A DNA stretch of 64,000 bases from Nemania diffusa (lineage: Eukaryota; Ascomycota; Sordariomycetes; Xylariales; Xylariaceae). The translations under genes and the position numbers were made by a program. Positions 10,631 through 20,942 of the stretch are shown here, in pieces. How positions within the stretch are numbered: the stretch's first letter is position 1; every line of letters starts with the position of its first letter. Below the pieces are notes generated by a model, which saw only the letters and a program-made list of their open reading frames with translations, searched no databases and was not told where the DNA came from. The stretch is from assembly GCA_038501195.1 (NCBI GenBank), contig JBBPUQ010000011.1, forward strand, positions 186,001 to 250,000, given 5' to 3'.

Positions 10631-11020
10631 ACCGTCCGAGATATGCCTGGGGTATTTCCTTTCTTATTCCCCCGCCTTCACCAGTTGGAGACGCACATCT
10701 CCGATCAAATTACCTGCTCGCCACCGCCAACCTACCGAACCCCAGTCGGACTTAGCAATCAGAGGGGCGTACTCGTGCCAATATTGAAATGGCAAATATC
10801 TAGACTCTAATAGTTATTAAGAAAATAGAGATTTTTAAACTTACGTTAAACATTGATTAAAATTTGTGAATACCATGCCAGCTGCAGCTAGTAGGTACTA
10901 TGGAAGCAATTAGTCACTAAAAGTCTCGAAGTGCATGGATATGTACAAAGGGAAAAGATGTATTGAGAAGGTACTTATTCTGTTGTCTAAAGAAACCCGA
11001 GACCAAGAAATGACCTCCCT
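10631..11020. other. Intergenic, right flank of the foldback element
   Basis: No gene is recognised. The first 150 bp are GC-richer than the element and could be the old insertion target. The rest is the 3' side of the minus-strand gene that follows. Confidence 0.4.
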
Positions 11021-11740
11021 TTAAAGCAGCTCAAAGGTAGGACGTCGCAATTTCTCAAGCTCCCAAGCAATCTTCCGCTTCCGCTCCGCCAAGATGCGGC
11101 TCAACTCCCCCGCCTTCAGATCAAGCGCCTCAAGAAGCGTCGCCTCGATCGCATCGGCCTGCTCGATCTCCGTAATCACCAGATCCGTGCCCTCAAGGAT
11201 CTCCAGGAGAAGTCCCCGCACAGTCACATTGCCGCCCTCAGCCCACCGAAGAGCGCACTCGCGAATCTCCTTGATGCGCTTAATGAACCCCTGGGCAGCG
11301 CGCGAGTGTAGTCTCCGCGACGCCGCCCCGAATTCGGCGATGGCATTTTCACAGATCTCGTTCTCGAGTTTGAGGGCATTGCGGATCATGGCGGCGAAAT
11401 CGGCGGAGTAGTTCACAAAGTTCTCTTCATGGTTCACGAAGCTCTGGCCCCCGGTCCTCGCATAGAAATCTCGCATGGCCGTCAGCCGGAGGTCGGCGGA
11501 CTTGATAGCCTCCATGTTATTGCAGCTCGCGATCAGCATGCGTAACTGCTGCAGTCGCTCGAGGAGAAGGCGCGTGTAGCATCGTGGGCAGACATCTCCG
11601 AGGCGGTTTTTGATGTCAGAACGATGATGGTCATAGCGGGGGATGCGGGAGAGATCACAATTTGCACTTGCCTCTACCCCGTCTATGCAGCGGGTAACGT
11701 GGCCACATCGCCAGACGTCCCAGTTAAAGTATTGCTCCAT
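11021..11740 (-). CDS. Orphan protein with CGH...CPRC zinc-binding-like motif
   Basis: The frame is open upstream to about 11930 but has no in-frame ATG there. The first usable ATG is at 11740, giving 239 aa that start MEQYFNWDVWRCGHVTRC. The N-terminal third holds a possible zinc site (CGH, then a Cys pair in CPRCY). The rest is predicted helical and charged, with no signal peptide or membrane segment. I do not recognise the family. The same arrangement (aromatic-x-C-G-H just after the start, CxxC a few dozen residues later) is seen in the neighbour at 12492, and a related one at 31058. An additional upstream exon cannot be excluded. Confidence 0.6.
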   Translation of the reverse strand: MEQYFNWDVWRCGHVTRCIDGVEASANCDLSRIPRYDHHRSDIKNRLGDVCPRCYTRLLLERLQQLRMLIASCNNMEAIKSADLRLTAMRDFYARTGGQSFVNHEENFVNYSADFAAMIRNALKLENEICENAIAEFGAASRRLHSRAAQGFIKRIKEIRECALRWAEGGNVTVRGLLLEILEGTDLVITEIEQADAIEATLLEALDLKAGELSRILAERKRKIAWELEKLRRPTFELL

Positions 11741-12491
11741 AACTGGCGGTTGATCGAGATTGGCAGGTGTTTGATAAACTGTGTTGTCTCTTGGTTGAGG
11801 TTCAACTGCTGATGGTGAAATACGAATAAGAGATTCCGCGCAATTCAGAGTATTTATATGCAAATTATCGCAGTCGATATCCTCAAAAATGTCTGAGAAC
11901 AATATTGGTATTTCAAAGCTCGTGCCGTGAACCTAAGACCTGTAGGCCGTGCTCTTAAAAACACAAGGCTCGTGTCGAGACACCCTAGAAGTTCAACGTC
12001 CCTACAGCGCGTTGCAGCTTTTTAATATGCATGCTTCATCATAACAGAAGCTAACACATACCCATATCCGTGCCTCGTAACATGCACGTCGGTCTCAAAC
12101 ATTATACCTGTTCAGCTCGCTTTTGTTTACCGAGGCACTCCTCAAAGGACTCGTCTAAACGACAAAGCGATAGACAATTCCCCTGTATCCAGACCAAGCC
12201 TAAGTCACCTCAGCAAAGAAACCCATTCTTGAACTACTATTCAACTATTATCAAAGCCAGCTCAATATATAAACTGCCTATCTATTCCAACCGAGCTACA
12301 GCTAACTACCCCGTCACAGGACAGAGCCGTAGCACGATACCACACATCATCCAAAAGCAGAACCCGTCAGGCCGGGCTACTTGACTCTTCATCTGCTTAA
12401 GCGTGCTCGCGGCTACCTATCGGTAACCTTCTTCAACATCTATCCTAACCCTCATTTACTTCTTCAGCGTAGCCGACTGCTATCACCCAAA
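11741..12491. other. Divergent intergenic region between two CGH-type orphan genes
   Basis: The two orphan genes are head-to-head here. The stretch 12070-12384 has an open frame on the plus strand, but its composition (Ser, Lys, His, Pro mix) looks like untranslated leader. No other feature is seen. Confidence 0.35.
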
Positions 12492-12884
12492 ATGTCGACT
12501 TACACCACAACCTCGCACTTCACCTGCGGGCACACCCACACAACCCAGCAACACCCCCCTCCCCTCTCCCCCAGTCTACAAACCCTATTCTCGCCCTCCA
12601 AGCCCGCAACGCTAACAGAGACCCTCCCCATCCCCACGCGCTGTCTGCCCTGCATCTGCGCCTCGATCCTCTCCCTCTCGCCGCCGCACATCGTCCCGCA
12701 GAGCTACATCCGACAAATCGGGTATCACGTGCAGGTCCTCCGGCAGAGTGCGAGCCCGTTCATGCAGCGGGAGCTAGAGCGACTGGGCGAGCAGGTGAAG
12801 CGGGTGGACGATGTGGTTGAGTTCCGGCGGAACGTACTCGCGCTGGCGGGGTATTTGGAGGTAAGTGCTCTTTTTGGCTTGTAG
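12492..12884 (+). CDS. Small orphan protein with CGH...CxxC motif
   Basis: The ATG at 12492 (context CAAAATGTC) is preferred to the open but atypical frame from 12381. The product is up to 130 aa. It begins MSTYTTTSHFTCGHTHT and then has a Pro/Ser-rich linker, RCLPCICASIL (CxxC), and an amphipathic helix with heptad-like charge (RELERLGEQVKRVDDVVEFRRNVLALAGYLE). A GTAAGT at 12860 right after GYLE could be a 5' splice site, so the last residues may be intronic and a further 3' exon is possible. The function is unknown. It is divergent from the related orphan at 11021-11740. Confidence 0.55.
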   Translation: MSTYTTTSHFTCGHTHTTQQHPPPLSPSLQTLFSPSKPATLTETLPIPTRCLPCICASILSLSPPHIVPQSYIRQIGYHVQVLRQSASPFMQRELERLGEQVKRVDDVVEFRRNVLALAGYLEVSALFGL

Positions 12885-13697
12885 GTTTTCGTGTTCCTTT
12901 TCGAGGTAGGTGTATACGACCGGTGGAGAGAGGGCAGGGACCCGGAGTGAAGATTAATGCTCACGGTTGATAGGCAATAGACTATATTAACTATGTACCC
13001 TTTGGAATAATAGTATGAATATTTGATAATCAAAGACTAGACCAGGTAACCTTCCCATCGAGTGAAACAAGATAGATTCTGTGAATAATGTTCACAAGCC
13101 CTAGAAAATACTATTTGTTTACTAACTACATAGCCGTGAAACCTCATCTCTTGTCCCGTAAAAAATGTATATCTATGTTGTGCCCTGCCACCAAAGTCCC
13201 ACCAGTAACCCGTTTCTACATAGCCTTGAGCAAGATAGTGTGCTATCGACAAATGCCATATTACCATTAATATATCCCAAAGAAAGAAGAGTTTACATGT
13301 CGTTTAGGGCTCGCTTCGGAATTTCAATCTCCTCAGAGATAGGCAAGGATGTCGCTCCAAGATTTGCCGCAAGGCGTATCGCGTGATTCTAGTATCATCA
13401 TTCGTTGCCATAGGGGTCGGATAAGCTTACTCATGCGCCTCGAATAATGAATTTTTCGTTTTATCTGTTTACCACATAGTGGTACGCCTATAGGAATAAG
13501 TTAGAGGCGCAGGAGTTTTCAGAGTACTAATAGATTCCTCACCTCGTCATGCGCAGATCTGAGTGTAATGAGAGCTAGAAGCCAAATCAGAGCTGTCATT
13601 TTTCCCCACACCACTCGAATATCGAGTCTGAGTAAGACACACATGTGGGGTGGGACCCCCAAAACTACTCCATGAAAGCATGTAAGACATGCTTTGT
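12885..13697. other. Intergenic; 3' regions of two convergent genes
   Basis: The gap separates the orphan gene from the convergent transcription factor. No convincing gene is seen; the short frames at 13037-13386 are AT-rich and unlike proteins. Confidence 0.4.
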
Positions 13698-16540
13698 TCA
13701 AGGCGCGCCACCGCCGTACATCAACTCCTTGCAGTTTACAAGGCGGTGGCAAGCCTCTTGCAGCAGCTCTGAGCTCGACTGGGACAAGAGGGGATACACC
13801 ACTTCAAGTAGCTCTTGCAGTCCATCACAAAGAGTAGCTGAGGTAGCAGTATCAAGCTCGGACAATTTAGCGATTCGTGAGAGGTACTCGGGCACGGTAT
13901 TCAAGCCATGCCGCATTCTGCTACTCGGGAAAAGAGGCTTGGTGATTTGGCCCTGGCTTTTGAGTGCTTGGGCGAAGGACCAGATGCTCAAAGTAGCATA
14001 GTACATGATCCACGGTCGGTGGGGGTCAGAATCGGTCCGGACCGAATACTGGATGGTACCCAGGTTATGGCCCCCAAGTTCTTGAATCGGCGCGATCTTC
14101 TTCTGGCGCGGGTCAATCAGAATCCGATGGAGAAGCTTAAAAGCGTGTAGTATCGCACGCCTAGTAATCGCCTGCCCAGCCCACACGCCCATTCGAGTGT
14201 TCACGTTTGAGAGATCTCGAGAAGATACTTTGCGGCCAACCAACCGCTTAGCACCAGCATACACCTGACAGTCGATAATATCGACGTAGAGGCTGATGTG
14301 AGCCAAGTGGTATAAAACTGCGGCACTCTGGATCAAACCGTTAGCGGTAGATTGTTGTCCTGGTCCACTCGGCTCGCTGTTGCTTAAACCGGTTGTGCCG
14401 ATAGCGTCGTCAAAACTCGTCTTCCAGTCGTCAAACGCCTTCAGCAGTATTTTGTACCATTTATCTCTTGTGTCAGACGCGGTAGGGGCAATATCCAGCC
14501 ACTTAAGGTGCGTCTCCCGATGCCGCAGGTGCCACCCGACGCTGAGGAGACCGAACATAATGATCATGCGGCCAAACGAGTGCGTTCTCACTTCTTGTCC
14601 GTGAAGCGCACGCTTCAACCCGTCAAGAAAAAAGACCGGTCGAATGCCATACATCCGAAGGCCCGCTTCTTGTTGGCGTGCACTCTCGTGGCTTGGCGCC
14701 GACCACAAAGTCTCATCGCATGGAAGAGGTAGACGAATTTCGTGAGGTGCCATATCAGCGACATGGCCGAACATGGCAGCATGAAGTATGTCCATCATGA
14801 ATGCGCCAAAAACGACTCGGTGCATAGCCTCGGTTTCAGCCCATCGAACCCACCAAGCCCGGTCATCAGTGACCGGATCGACACCGTTCTGCTCATCTGG
14901 CGGGGATTCCAGGCCTGCTTTACCGATGAGGGGGCTTCCCCGCCTCAGCAAATTGAGAGTGACACAGTGGTAAATATGGCCTGTTTCGTGCAGCCTGCGT
15001 GTGGAGTACATCTTCTCATAGAACTCGACAAGTAACAGGGCCTGGGCAATCCATAGATCGACAGGGGGCACTGCTCCCTTGTTACCGAAAATCTCAAGAC
15101 GAATAGACGTGATGATGAGGTCAGCGAGTGCCTTGTACTCTTCGTGCTCACCAGTAGGAGATTGGCCATGGATTTGAGCGGCGCCCAATGCAATCATGAC
15201 AAGAAGCAAATGTATGGGACACCTCGCAGGTGAAAAGGTGGGTTGATGGACGATAGGGAGGCGTGGTGCAACGATATCCCAGTAATGGCGAACACACTCG
15301 TGCAGAAAATCTAAATTGATTGCAGGGAAGTCGTTCCCAGACTCTTGTAAGAGGTAATCCAACTTTGAATCGTAGTCATTCTGTTTCTGGCGGAATAGAC
15401 TTAGGCAGTTCACGATTTCAACGCGCCGATGCTCAGATATCAGCTCATCAGGCATATCAGGGTGGCGGGGTGGCGTTTGGTCGACCTGAGACCTACTGGC
15501 AAGAGACTCGTGATCATAATGAATGTTGTTGCTGAAGGGGGACTCCAGGCCACCCTCCAAGAAAGAAAGATTAGCCACATTGAAATCCCCATAGGCACGT
15601 TCATTATCAAAGAGCCAAATGGCAAAGCTGGCGCCCGAATCATTAGGCGCCTGGAGGTCAGAGAATGGCATGAATGTAGAGTGGTCATGTAAGGAGGCTT
15701 GCCCTTGAGAATAGTAGCTAGGTTTAGATTGCAACGTGGTAACTCCTTCCATAGGCCTAGGCCAGCTGGGAGGGTGACCCATGGAACTGGTGGGAGTTGG
15801 TTGAGAGGTCATGGCAGAGTTCGGACTCAGCAACACAGAAGCATTGCGAGGCACACTCACCGAGTGTCGTGGATACACACTTGGCGGTGGCGGGTGCGCC
15901 GGGTGTGCCGGGTGTGTCGGGTGTGCCGGGTGCGGTACGGATGATGGCCGTAGACCCGAAGCTAGCGGCGGTGTGGGTGCCGGTGCTAAGGGCGGTACCG
16001 GTGCTGGTGCCGGTGTCGGTGCCAATGTCGGCGCTGGGGCCAACATGGGTGCCGAAGCGACACCGGGCGAGGCCACAGAGTTGCCATCCGACGAGGAGCC
16101 GCCGGCAGTGACACTGAAGCTGCTTGCACGATTCCTCGGCACATAGGAAGTAGAATGACGCTTCTTATGTCTCATCAACAGGTCCTGACGGACGAACATC
16201 TGATTGCAATCAGGCACATCGCATTTGAAGATCTGCTTGGGTTCATCTGCGGGTAAACAGGTCAGCGCTCTCGGCACAAGGACACGCACGACATGAGCGA
16301 CCCACCACGACGGTAACAAGCGACGAGTGACGAGTGACAAGTGATAAGTGACAAGGACAGGGTTATGTGAGACAACTTACGGTTTAATTGATGCCGCTGG
16401 AGATGCTCGTGTCTCGAGTATATCTTGTCACAGTCCTGCCAGTCGCAGGCGAACTTCTTAGGGGCTCCTTTGCGGCTCGCGCGCTTGTAGCCCGCAGATG
16501 GGCTCAAGCCTGGACCCGGTGGTTGCTGCTGCGACGCCAT
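13698..16540 (-). CDS. C2H2 zinc-finger transcription factor with fungal-specific regulatory domain
   Basis: Exons 16381-16540 and 13698-16246 give 902 aa. Splicing restores His54 from a split codon, completing finger 1 (C32, C37, H50, H54). Finger 2 follows at once (C62, C67, H80, H84) and is RHKKRH-rich. Residues about 100-190 are a low-complexity Ala/Pro/Thr and His/Pro tract (repeated PAPT and AHPTHP units). From about residue 330 to 560 is a fungal_trans middle homology region (LHECVRHYWDIVAPRLPIVHQPTF, then LLLVMIALGAAQIHG). A long helical C-terminus follows. It is a nuclear DNA-binding regulator; the target genes are unknown. It is the only regulator within 10 kb of the catabolic cluster, but the foldback element separates them, so a link is only a guess. 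Confidence 0.9.
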
Positions 16541-17219
16541 TGATCACCGACATCGCCAAGTCAACCCGCTTTTGGTATGTATCGGATGACCCAGACGTTT
16601 CTTTGTGTCTATGTACGTATGTTGGGGGATGGAAAGCTAAAGCGGCCAGGGACAAGTTCGATGGGGGTCCGACGAGGATTTTGAGGGACTCGATTGACGA
16701 GTTTTCCCAGTAAACGCGCCCGCGCGGGGGTTTTCCAAGTGGAGACTAGCGTGGGGGTATCATTTGCGCCACGAGTCTGGGGAAGGCGCGGGCTATACAG
16801 AAATATACCAAACAACTCATGTCAGCATTTTATTTTTAGAGCTCAAAGGACTCTTCGAATAGTCTCCTCTCATTCAACTACTCAGTACATAAACTATTAC
16901 ATGATAACTCTTGAGGCACTTAAATAAAAACAAAAGGTTAGGAGACCTTTATCTATTAGATCAATAAACGCCATTTCTACCATCGAATAATTGAACTGCT
17001 GCAAAATAGGGAATGCTTTTGATCAAAGAAATAATCTACCAGGAATACTAGATGCGGTATAACAACCAAACAAAGGTTCTTTGACACTACAAACTATACG
17101 ATTCACTTCAACTCTACCAGTCCATCATCCATATTTAACTTATACTTCTTTTTAATGATACTGATTGACTTTAAATAATGCTATCATGAATAATATTGCA
17201 CGTATAATATAATTACATC
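16541..17219. other. Divergent intergenic region, promoter of the zinc-finger gene and of the exonuclease-like gene
   Basis: The left part is GC-richer, as expected for the regulator's leader. The right part (16820-17219) is AT-rich. No other gene is seen. Confidence 0.35.
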
Positions 17220-17942
17220 ATGGGCTATATATTTGCATTACTAGTTTATATCCTCTCGCCATTTGTTACGCTTTTGGATATATTTACACGGTGGAGACAT
17301 AAGTTAGGCCACACTCATATTACCGAGACTTCTTCAACGGCAGCTATCTTGAAGATATGTGAAGAGGAACACAAACGACTCATAAAACTATGGGGAACTC
17401 GTTCGGACTCAAACCTTTCTATAATTGCACTGGACGTACAGACACCTGGCGACGATACAAATACTGTGTCAGCTATTGGGCTTTCGCAGTGGCGGTCTGA
17501 GGGAGTGCCCGAGATTATTTCTGATCACTGGAACGTTTTCGAGAGATATCCAACTACTAACCGCCAGAAAAGCAACCAGGAATCAGCTTTCATGTTCGGC
17601 ACTGAGATGACCCTCGAAGAATCTAACATCGGCGACTTACTATCTGACAAGTTTCTACAATTTACTTCAGCCAATTGTACTGTCTGTCTAGTGGGCCATA
17701 AAATTACGCACCAGCTCCAGTTGCTAGAGCCATATTGGCAGGTTCCAGACAGCGCAACCATAATTGACACCGAAAAGGTTTGGAGATTTCGGTACGAACA
17801 CCCGCAAGAGGCCCATTTACATCAATGTTTAAGCATTGTCCCATCCTTCCAACGAGATGGCATTCTACTCGATAATGCTGGAAACAACGCACATTTTGTT
17901 CTTCGACTCGTACAAATTTTAGCTACCCAATCGACAAGATGA
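17220..17942 (+). CDS. Membrane-anchored Gfd2/YDR514C-like exonuclease-fold protein, probably inactive
   Basis: This single exon encodes 240 aa. Residues 1-24 form a hydrophobic segment likely to be a membrane anchor. The remainder follows the fungal Gfd2/YDR514C C-terminal RNase H-like (DEDDh) layout: strand with LDVQT, FMFGTE, LVGHKITHQLQLLE, DTEKVW and DNAGNNAHFVLRL. The catalytic positions are degenerate. Motif I DxE is D72-V-Q74, motif II (usually GHN..xD) is GHK with His164, and motif III HxAxxD is D218-N-A-G-N-N223. Only Asp72 and Asp183 remain at or near active-site positions. It therefore probably binds rather than cuts nucleic acid, or is a decaying copy. It is convergent with the HET gene, 200 bp apart. 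Confidence 0.6.
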   Translation: MGYIFALLVYILSPFVTLLDIFTRWRHKLGHTHITETSSTAAILKICEEEHKRLIKLWGTRSDSNLSIIALDVQTPGDDTNTVSAIGLSQWRSEGVPEIISDHWNVFERYPTTNRQKSNQESAFMFGTEMTLEESNIGDLLSDKFLQFTSANCTVCLVGHKITHQLQLLEPYWQVPDSATIIDTEKVWRFRYEHPQEAHLHQCLSIVPSFQRDGILLDNAGNNAHFVLRLVQILATQSTR

Positions 17943-18142
17943 CACAAGATAACGCTTATTATTAGACTGTCTAACTTTCCTTGGGTTCGACACAGGTTAG
18001 TTTGAATGGGTATTAGCTATTTTGTAAACCAAAAGACTATCTTTAATAACAATCATTAGGGTATCGAGCTTGAGCACTAAGCTGCAGTGATGTAGCGTCT
18101 TAGAGCTATATCTGTACAGTATGGGAAACTCGGAGACTTTAT

Positions 18143-19879
18143 TTAAACATGCAGCAGCCTGTCTACTTCGTTCGGTGGGAGTGACCGTGGTACTTCCTGG
18201 AAAACCACCTCCACTATTATATGAGGAAACCCATGAAGATCATAAAATGCTTCCTTCTCCATAAAAATATACGGTGCTATCAATTCCTCAGCCTGCTTTG
18301 GATAAATTTTAGGTAACCCCTCAATCTTCTTATGAAGCCTTACCAAGTCATTTACGGTGTCGACCAGGTTAGGATTGCCTAGCGTACCAGCAAAAAGGGA
18401 TGCCCATTCTTTTTCCTGAGACATCGCGAGGCTTCGTTTCATTTGAGGGTCAGTGAAATATGTAGCATGCCATTTGCCCGGTTGACCATGATGGTCCCAT
18501 GCAATTGAAAGAATGATACTTTGTGTTCCACTCGACACAAGCATGTGTGACATAGAACATCGCTCAACTCCTCTGAGAGAGCGACTCAAAACACTTCCAA
18601 ATATGAAACTTTCCCGGTAAGATCGAGTCCGCGCGTTGAACGTGCCAAATCCCGCTTTTAACTGAAAGCCAGTTGGTGACATACTTGGATGCCTTCCAAT
18701 CATTGGTTGGCATATGTTGGCAGACGGTCGGCAAGTCGGGTTTACAAGCATAATGAAGAGATGCTTTACAGTCCGGTGTGGCAGAGATCCGTATGAATGC
18801 TCTAAAAGTGTAATTGAATCAGGTAGGTGTGACCTTTCACAAATATCGTGCCCCAATTTTGTAAGCCAGATCCAGACTCGTGAGCGCCTCCGAACATAGT
18901 TGCCGCTACATCTGTCACCTGAATTGCGTGCTCGTAATTCTTTACAGCAGTTCAATCCAGCGAGTAAGACTCCGTCAAGATGAGTCTTGAGCACAGATAG
19001 CTCTATTTCTATACCAATATTCGTTATAGAATAGGGTAATCTTCCAATCTCGAGTTCTCGGACGATGGAGCCACATGAAGCAAATTGGCTCGGACTGTTT
19101 GCTAGAGCTCCGGTTCTTGGGATCTGGTTGCCTTCTAATGACTCCCATGCGAGGATGCTTTGATCGTCGGACACTTTAATTATCTCCTGCTGTAGACGAA
19201 TAAATGCTTTCGAACCTTCACCGTATAGTAAAGGCATATTGATATTAAAGATTCCCAAAAGGGAATATGCAATATCCTCCAGACGGGAGGTTTGCCGATC
19301 AGCAGCCCACGACATTCTCTGAGCAATTGAGAACTCAAGTACGGCATTCCGATCATGTAGTACACCAATATGGATGCGTGTTACCTTCGAAATGGTGCCC
19401 GCAAGATCTTTCCGGTCTCCAAGAACACCCCAACGTCCATCGAAGAAAATCACCTTCTTCGGTGCCAAGAGCTCCTGAAGCGTCCAGCCGCGCGTAAACC
19501 AACGACTCTTCACAAACGCCCCGGGGCTCTTATCGACATCCGCTAGAAATGCATAGCAGATAACTGAATCTCGATACCAAGCATACATACTATTAATAGC
19601 TTCGGTCAGCTCCGCGGAGCTGCTCTTATCGATGCAATTTGTGTCACACCAGAGGAACTTCAGCCCATCACCCCGCGCACGGTGGCATGCGCCCATGATT
19701 TTGGAGAAGCCCGCTTTCTGTCTGATGTGAGCATATCTGTTAGCTTCAAGGCCGGTCGCGAGGAGGTACTCTTGAAACGTCACCTCTTCGCTTTCCCATG
19801 TATGAGAGAGGATGGCATAAGGGGGTATGTTGTGGAAGAGTTCAATTAATTCATAAGTCTGGGTGTTGATAAGGCGCAT
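18143..19879 (-). CDS. HET-domain (heterokaryon incompatibility-type) protein
   Basis: This single exon encodes 578 aa. The HET domain is clear: MRLINTQT start, PPYAILSHTWE at 19-29, FLWCDTNCIDKSSSAELTEAINSMY at about 74-98, and SRWFTRGWTLQELLAPKKVIFFD at about 125-147. After this comes the common RMSWAADRQTSRLEDIAYSLLGIFNINMPLLYGEG segment. There is no NACHT, WD40 or ankyrin region, so this is the short HET form rather than a full HET-D/E-type receptor. The C-terminal 300 residues are not recognised. HET domains trigger cell death after fusion of genetically unlike hyphae or on sensing foreign cells; the partner is unknown here. Confidence 0.9.
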   Translation of the reverse strand: MRLINTQTYELIELFHNIPPYAILSHTWESEEVTFQEYLLATGLEANRYAHIRQKAGFSKIMGACHRARGDGLKFLWCDTNCIDKSSSAELTEAINSMYAWYRDSVICYAFLADVDKSPGAFVKSRWFTRGWTLQELLAPKKVIFFDGRWGVLGDRKDLAGTISKVTRIHIGVLHDRNAVLEFSIAQRMSWAADRQTSRLEDIAYSLLGIFNINMPLLYGEGSKAFIRLQQEIIKVSDDQSILAWESLEGNQIPRTGALANSPSQFASCGSIVRELEIGRLPYSITNIGIEIELSVLKTHLDGVLLAGLNCCKELRARNSGDRCSGNYVRRRSRVWIWLTKLGHDICERSHLPDSITLLEHSYGSLPHRTVKHLFIMLVNPTCRPSANICQPMIGRHPSMSPTGFQLKAGFGTFNARTRSYRESFIFGSVLSRSLRGVERCSMSHMLVSSGTQSIILSIAWDHHGQPGKWHATYFTDPQMKRSLAMSQEKEWASLFAGTLGNPNLVDTVNDLVRLHKKIEGLPKIYPKQAEELIAPYIFMEKEAFYDLHGFPHIIVEVVFQEVPRSLPPNEVDRLLHV

Positions 19880-20942
19880 TGTGAGAATAGTGTCGTGAAT
19901 GGGGGGAGGGGGGAGGGGGGAGGTGATAATGTCGAAGATAATGTTGGCGATGATGAGGCTTGTATTGCAATATGAATATGAACAACAGTCTGTGTGATAA
20001 ACGAAGCGCTGAATCCACCAAACCCGTGGCTCTGAGGCTTTACTCTATATAATCCCACCTACATTCAGTCCTGATGACTCAATCATATAACTCCATGCTC
20101 TCAGACTCAGATGGCCCGTTGAAGATAATCACTTATCAAATCTCATAGACTTGAAAGCTCTATACTAGCTGATGGATACAGGGATAGGGGTAGGCACGGG
20201 AACTACGAATAGGGGCATGAACATGACACTCACAACTGACACACGACTACGAGAATTAGGCTTAGACGATATGAAAGAGTAGGATGCAAATGAGAAATAG
20301 AGATATGATCTAGATAGGAAATCTTTCGCTCAAGATGAATAGAATAGTGACACTCCTGTGTGAAAATGATGAATCCCACATGAATCTATACTACTTAGCT
20401 GAGGGCTCCAATATAGCTATCTCATAAGTCGAAACTCACGGTTATTGTACATATCATCACTTAGCTAGTATAGCCTCGCAATTCTCACTACAAGACTACA
20501 AGCTCACGAGCTTAACGAAGGCCATGCCAGCCAAAAAAAACCTAGAGTATCTAGAGTATCTAGAGTCGTAGCAGCCAATCTTATGTCAGTACTCTCATCG
20601 TGTTGAAATACTGGTCTACTGACAGAATTGGTAGAGCCAAAATCTTTTTCATCACATCGAACAAGTTAAACCTCAAGAATAAATGACGAGCGCCGATTCC
20701 TGCAACTCCAAGGATCACAGAACCAAAAACACCCAATTCATGGATATCAGATACACCAGCGTACCCTCATCATCGATTCTTTGTCCGCATCTATGTCTAC
20801 ACAGGCAAGAGCGCATCCACGATCCTTAAATCTTACGACCTATCACATCACATAATATCACAGACTTAAACCTCAGGCATCCAATGCACCTCAAAAAACG
20901 CTTCTATCATTCCCTATGAACCTAGACTCCCGGACCCTCACC
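19880..20942. other. Intergenic, promoter of the HET gene and 3' region of AP-1 mu
   Basis: A purine run (GGGGGGAGGGGGGAGGGGGG type) at about 19899-19920 lies just upstream of the HET start on the opposite strand. A CTATATAAT element lies at 20045-20053. A short direct repeat (CTAGAGTAT units) is at about 20543-20568. No gene is seen. Confidence 0.4.

Noticed and set aside
15699..16146. Plus-strand frames rich in Gly/Cys/Val repeats
   Set aside because: They are the complement of the Ala/Pro repeat region of the zinc-finger regulator.
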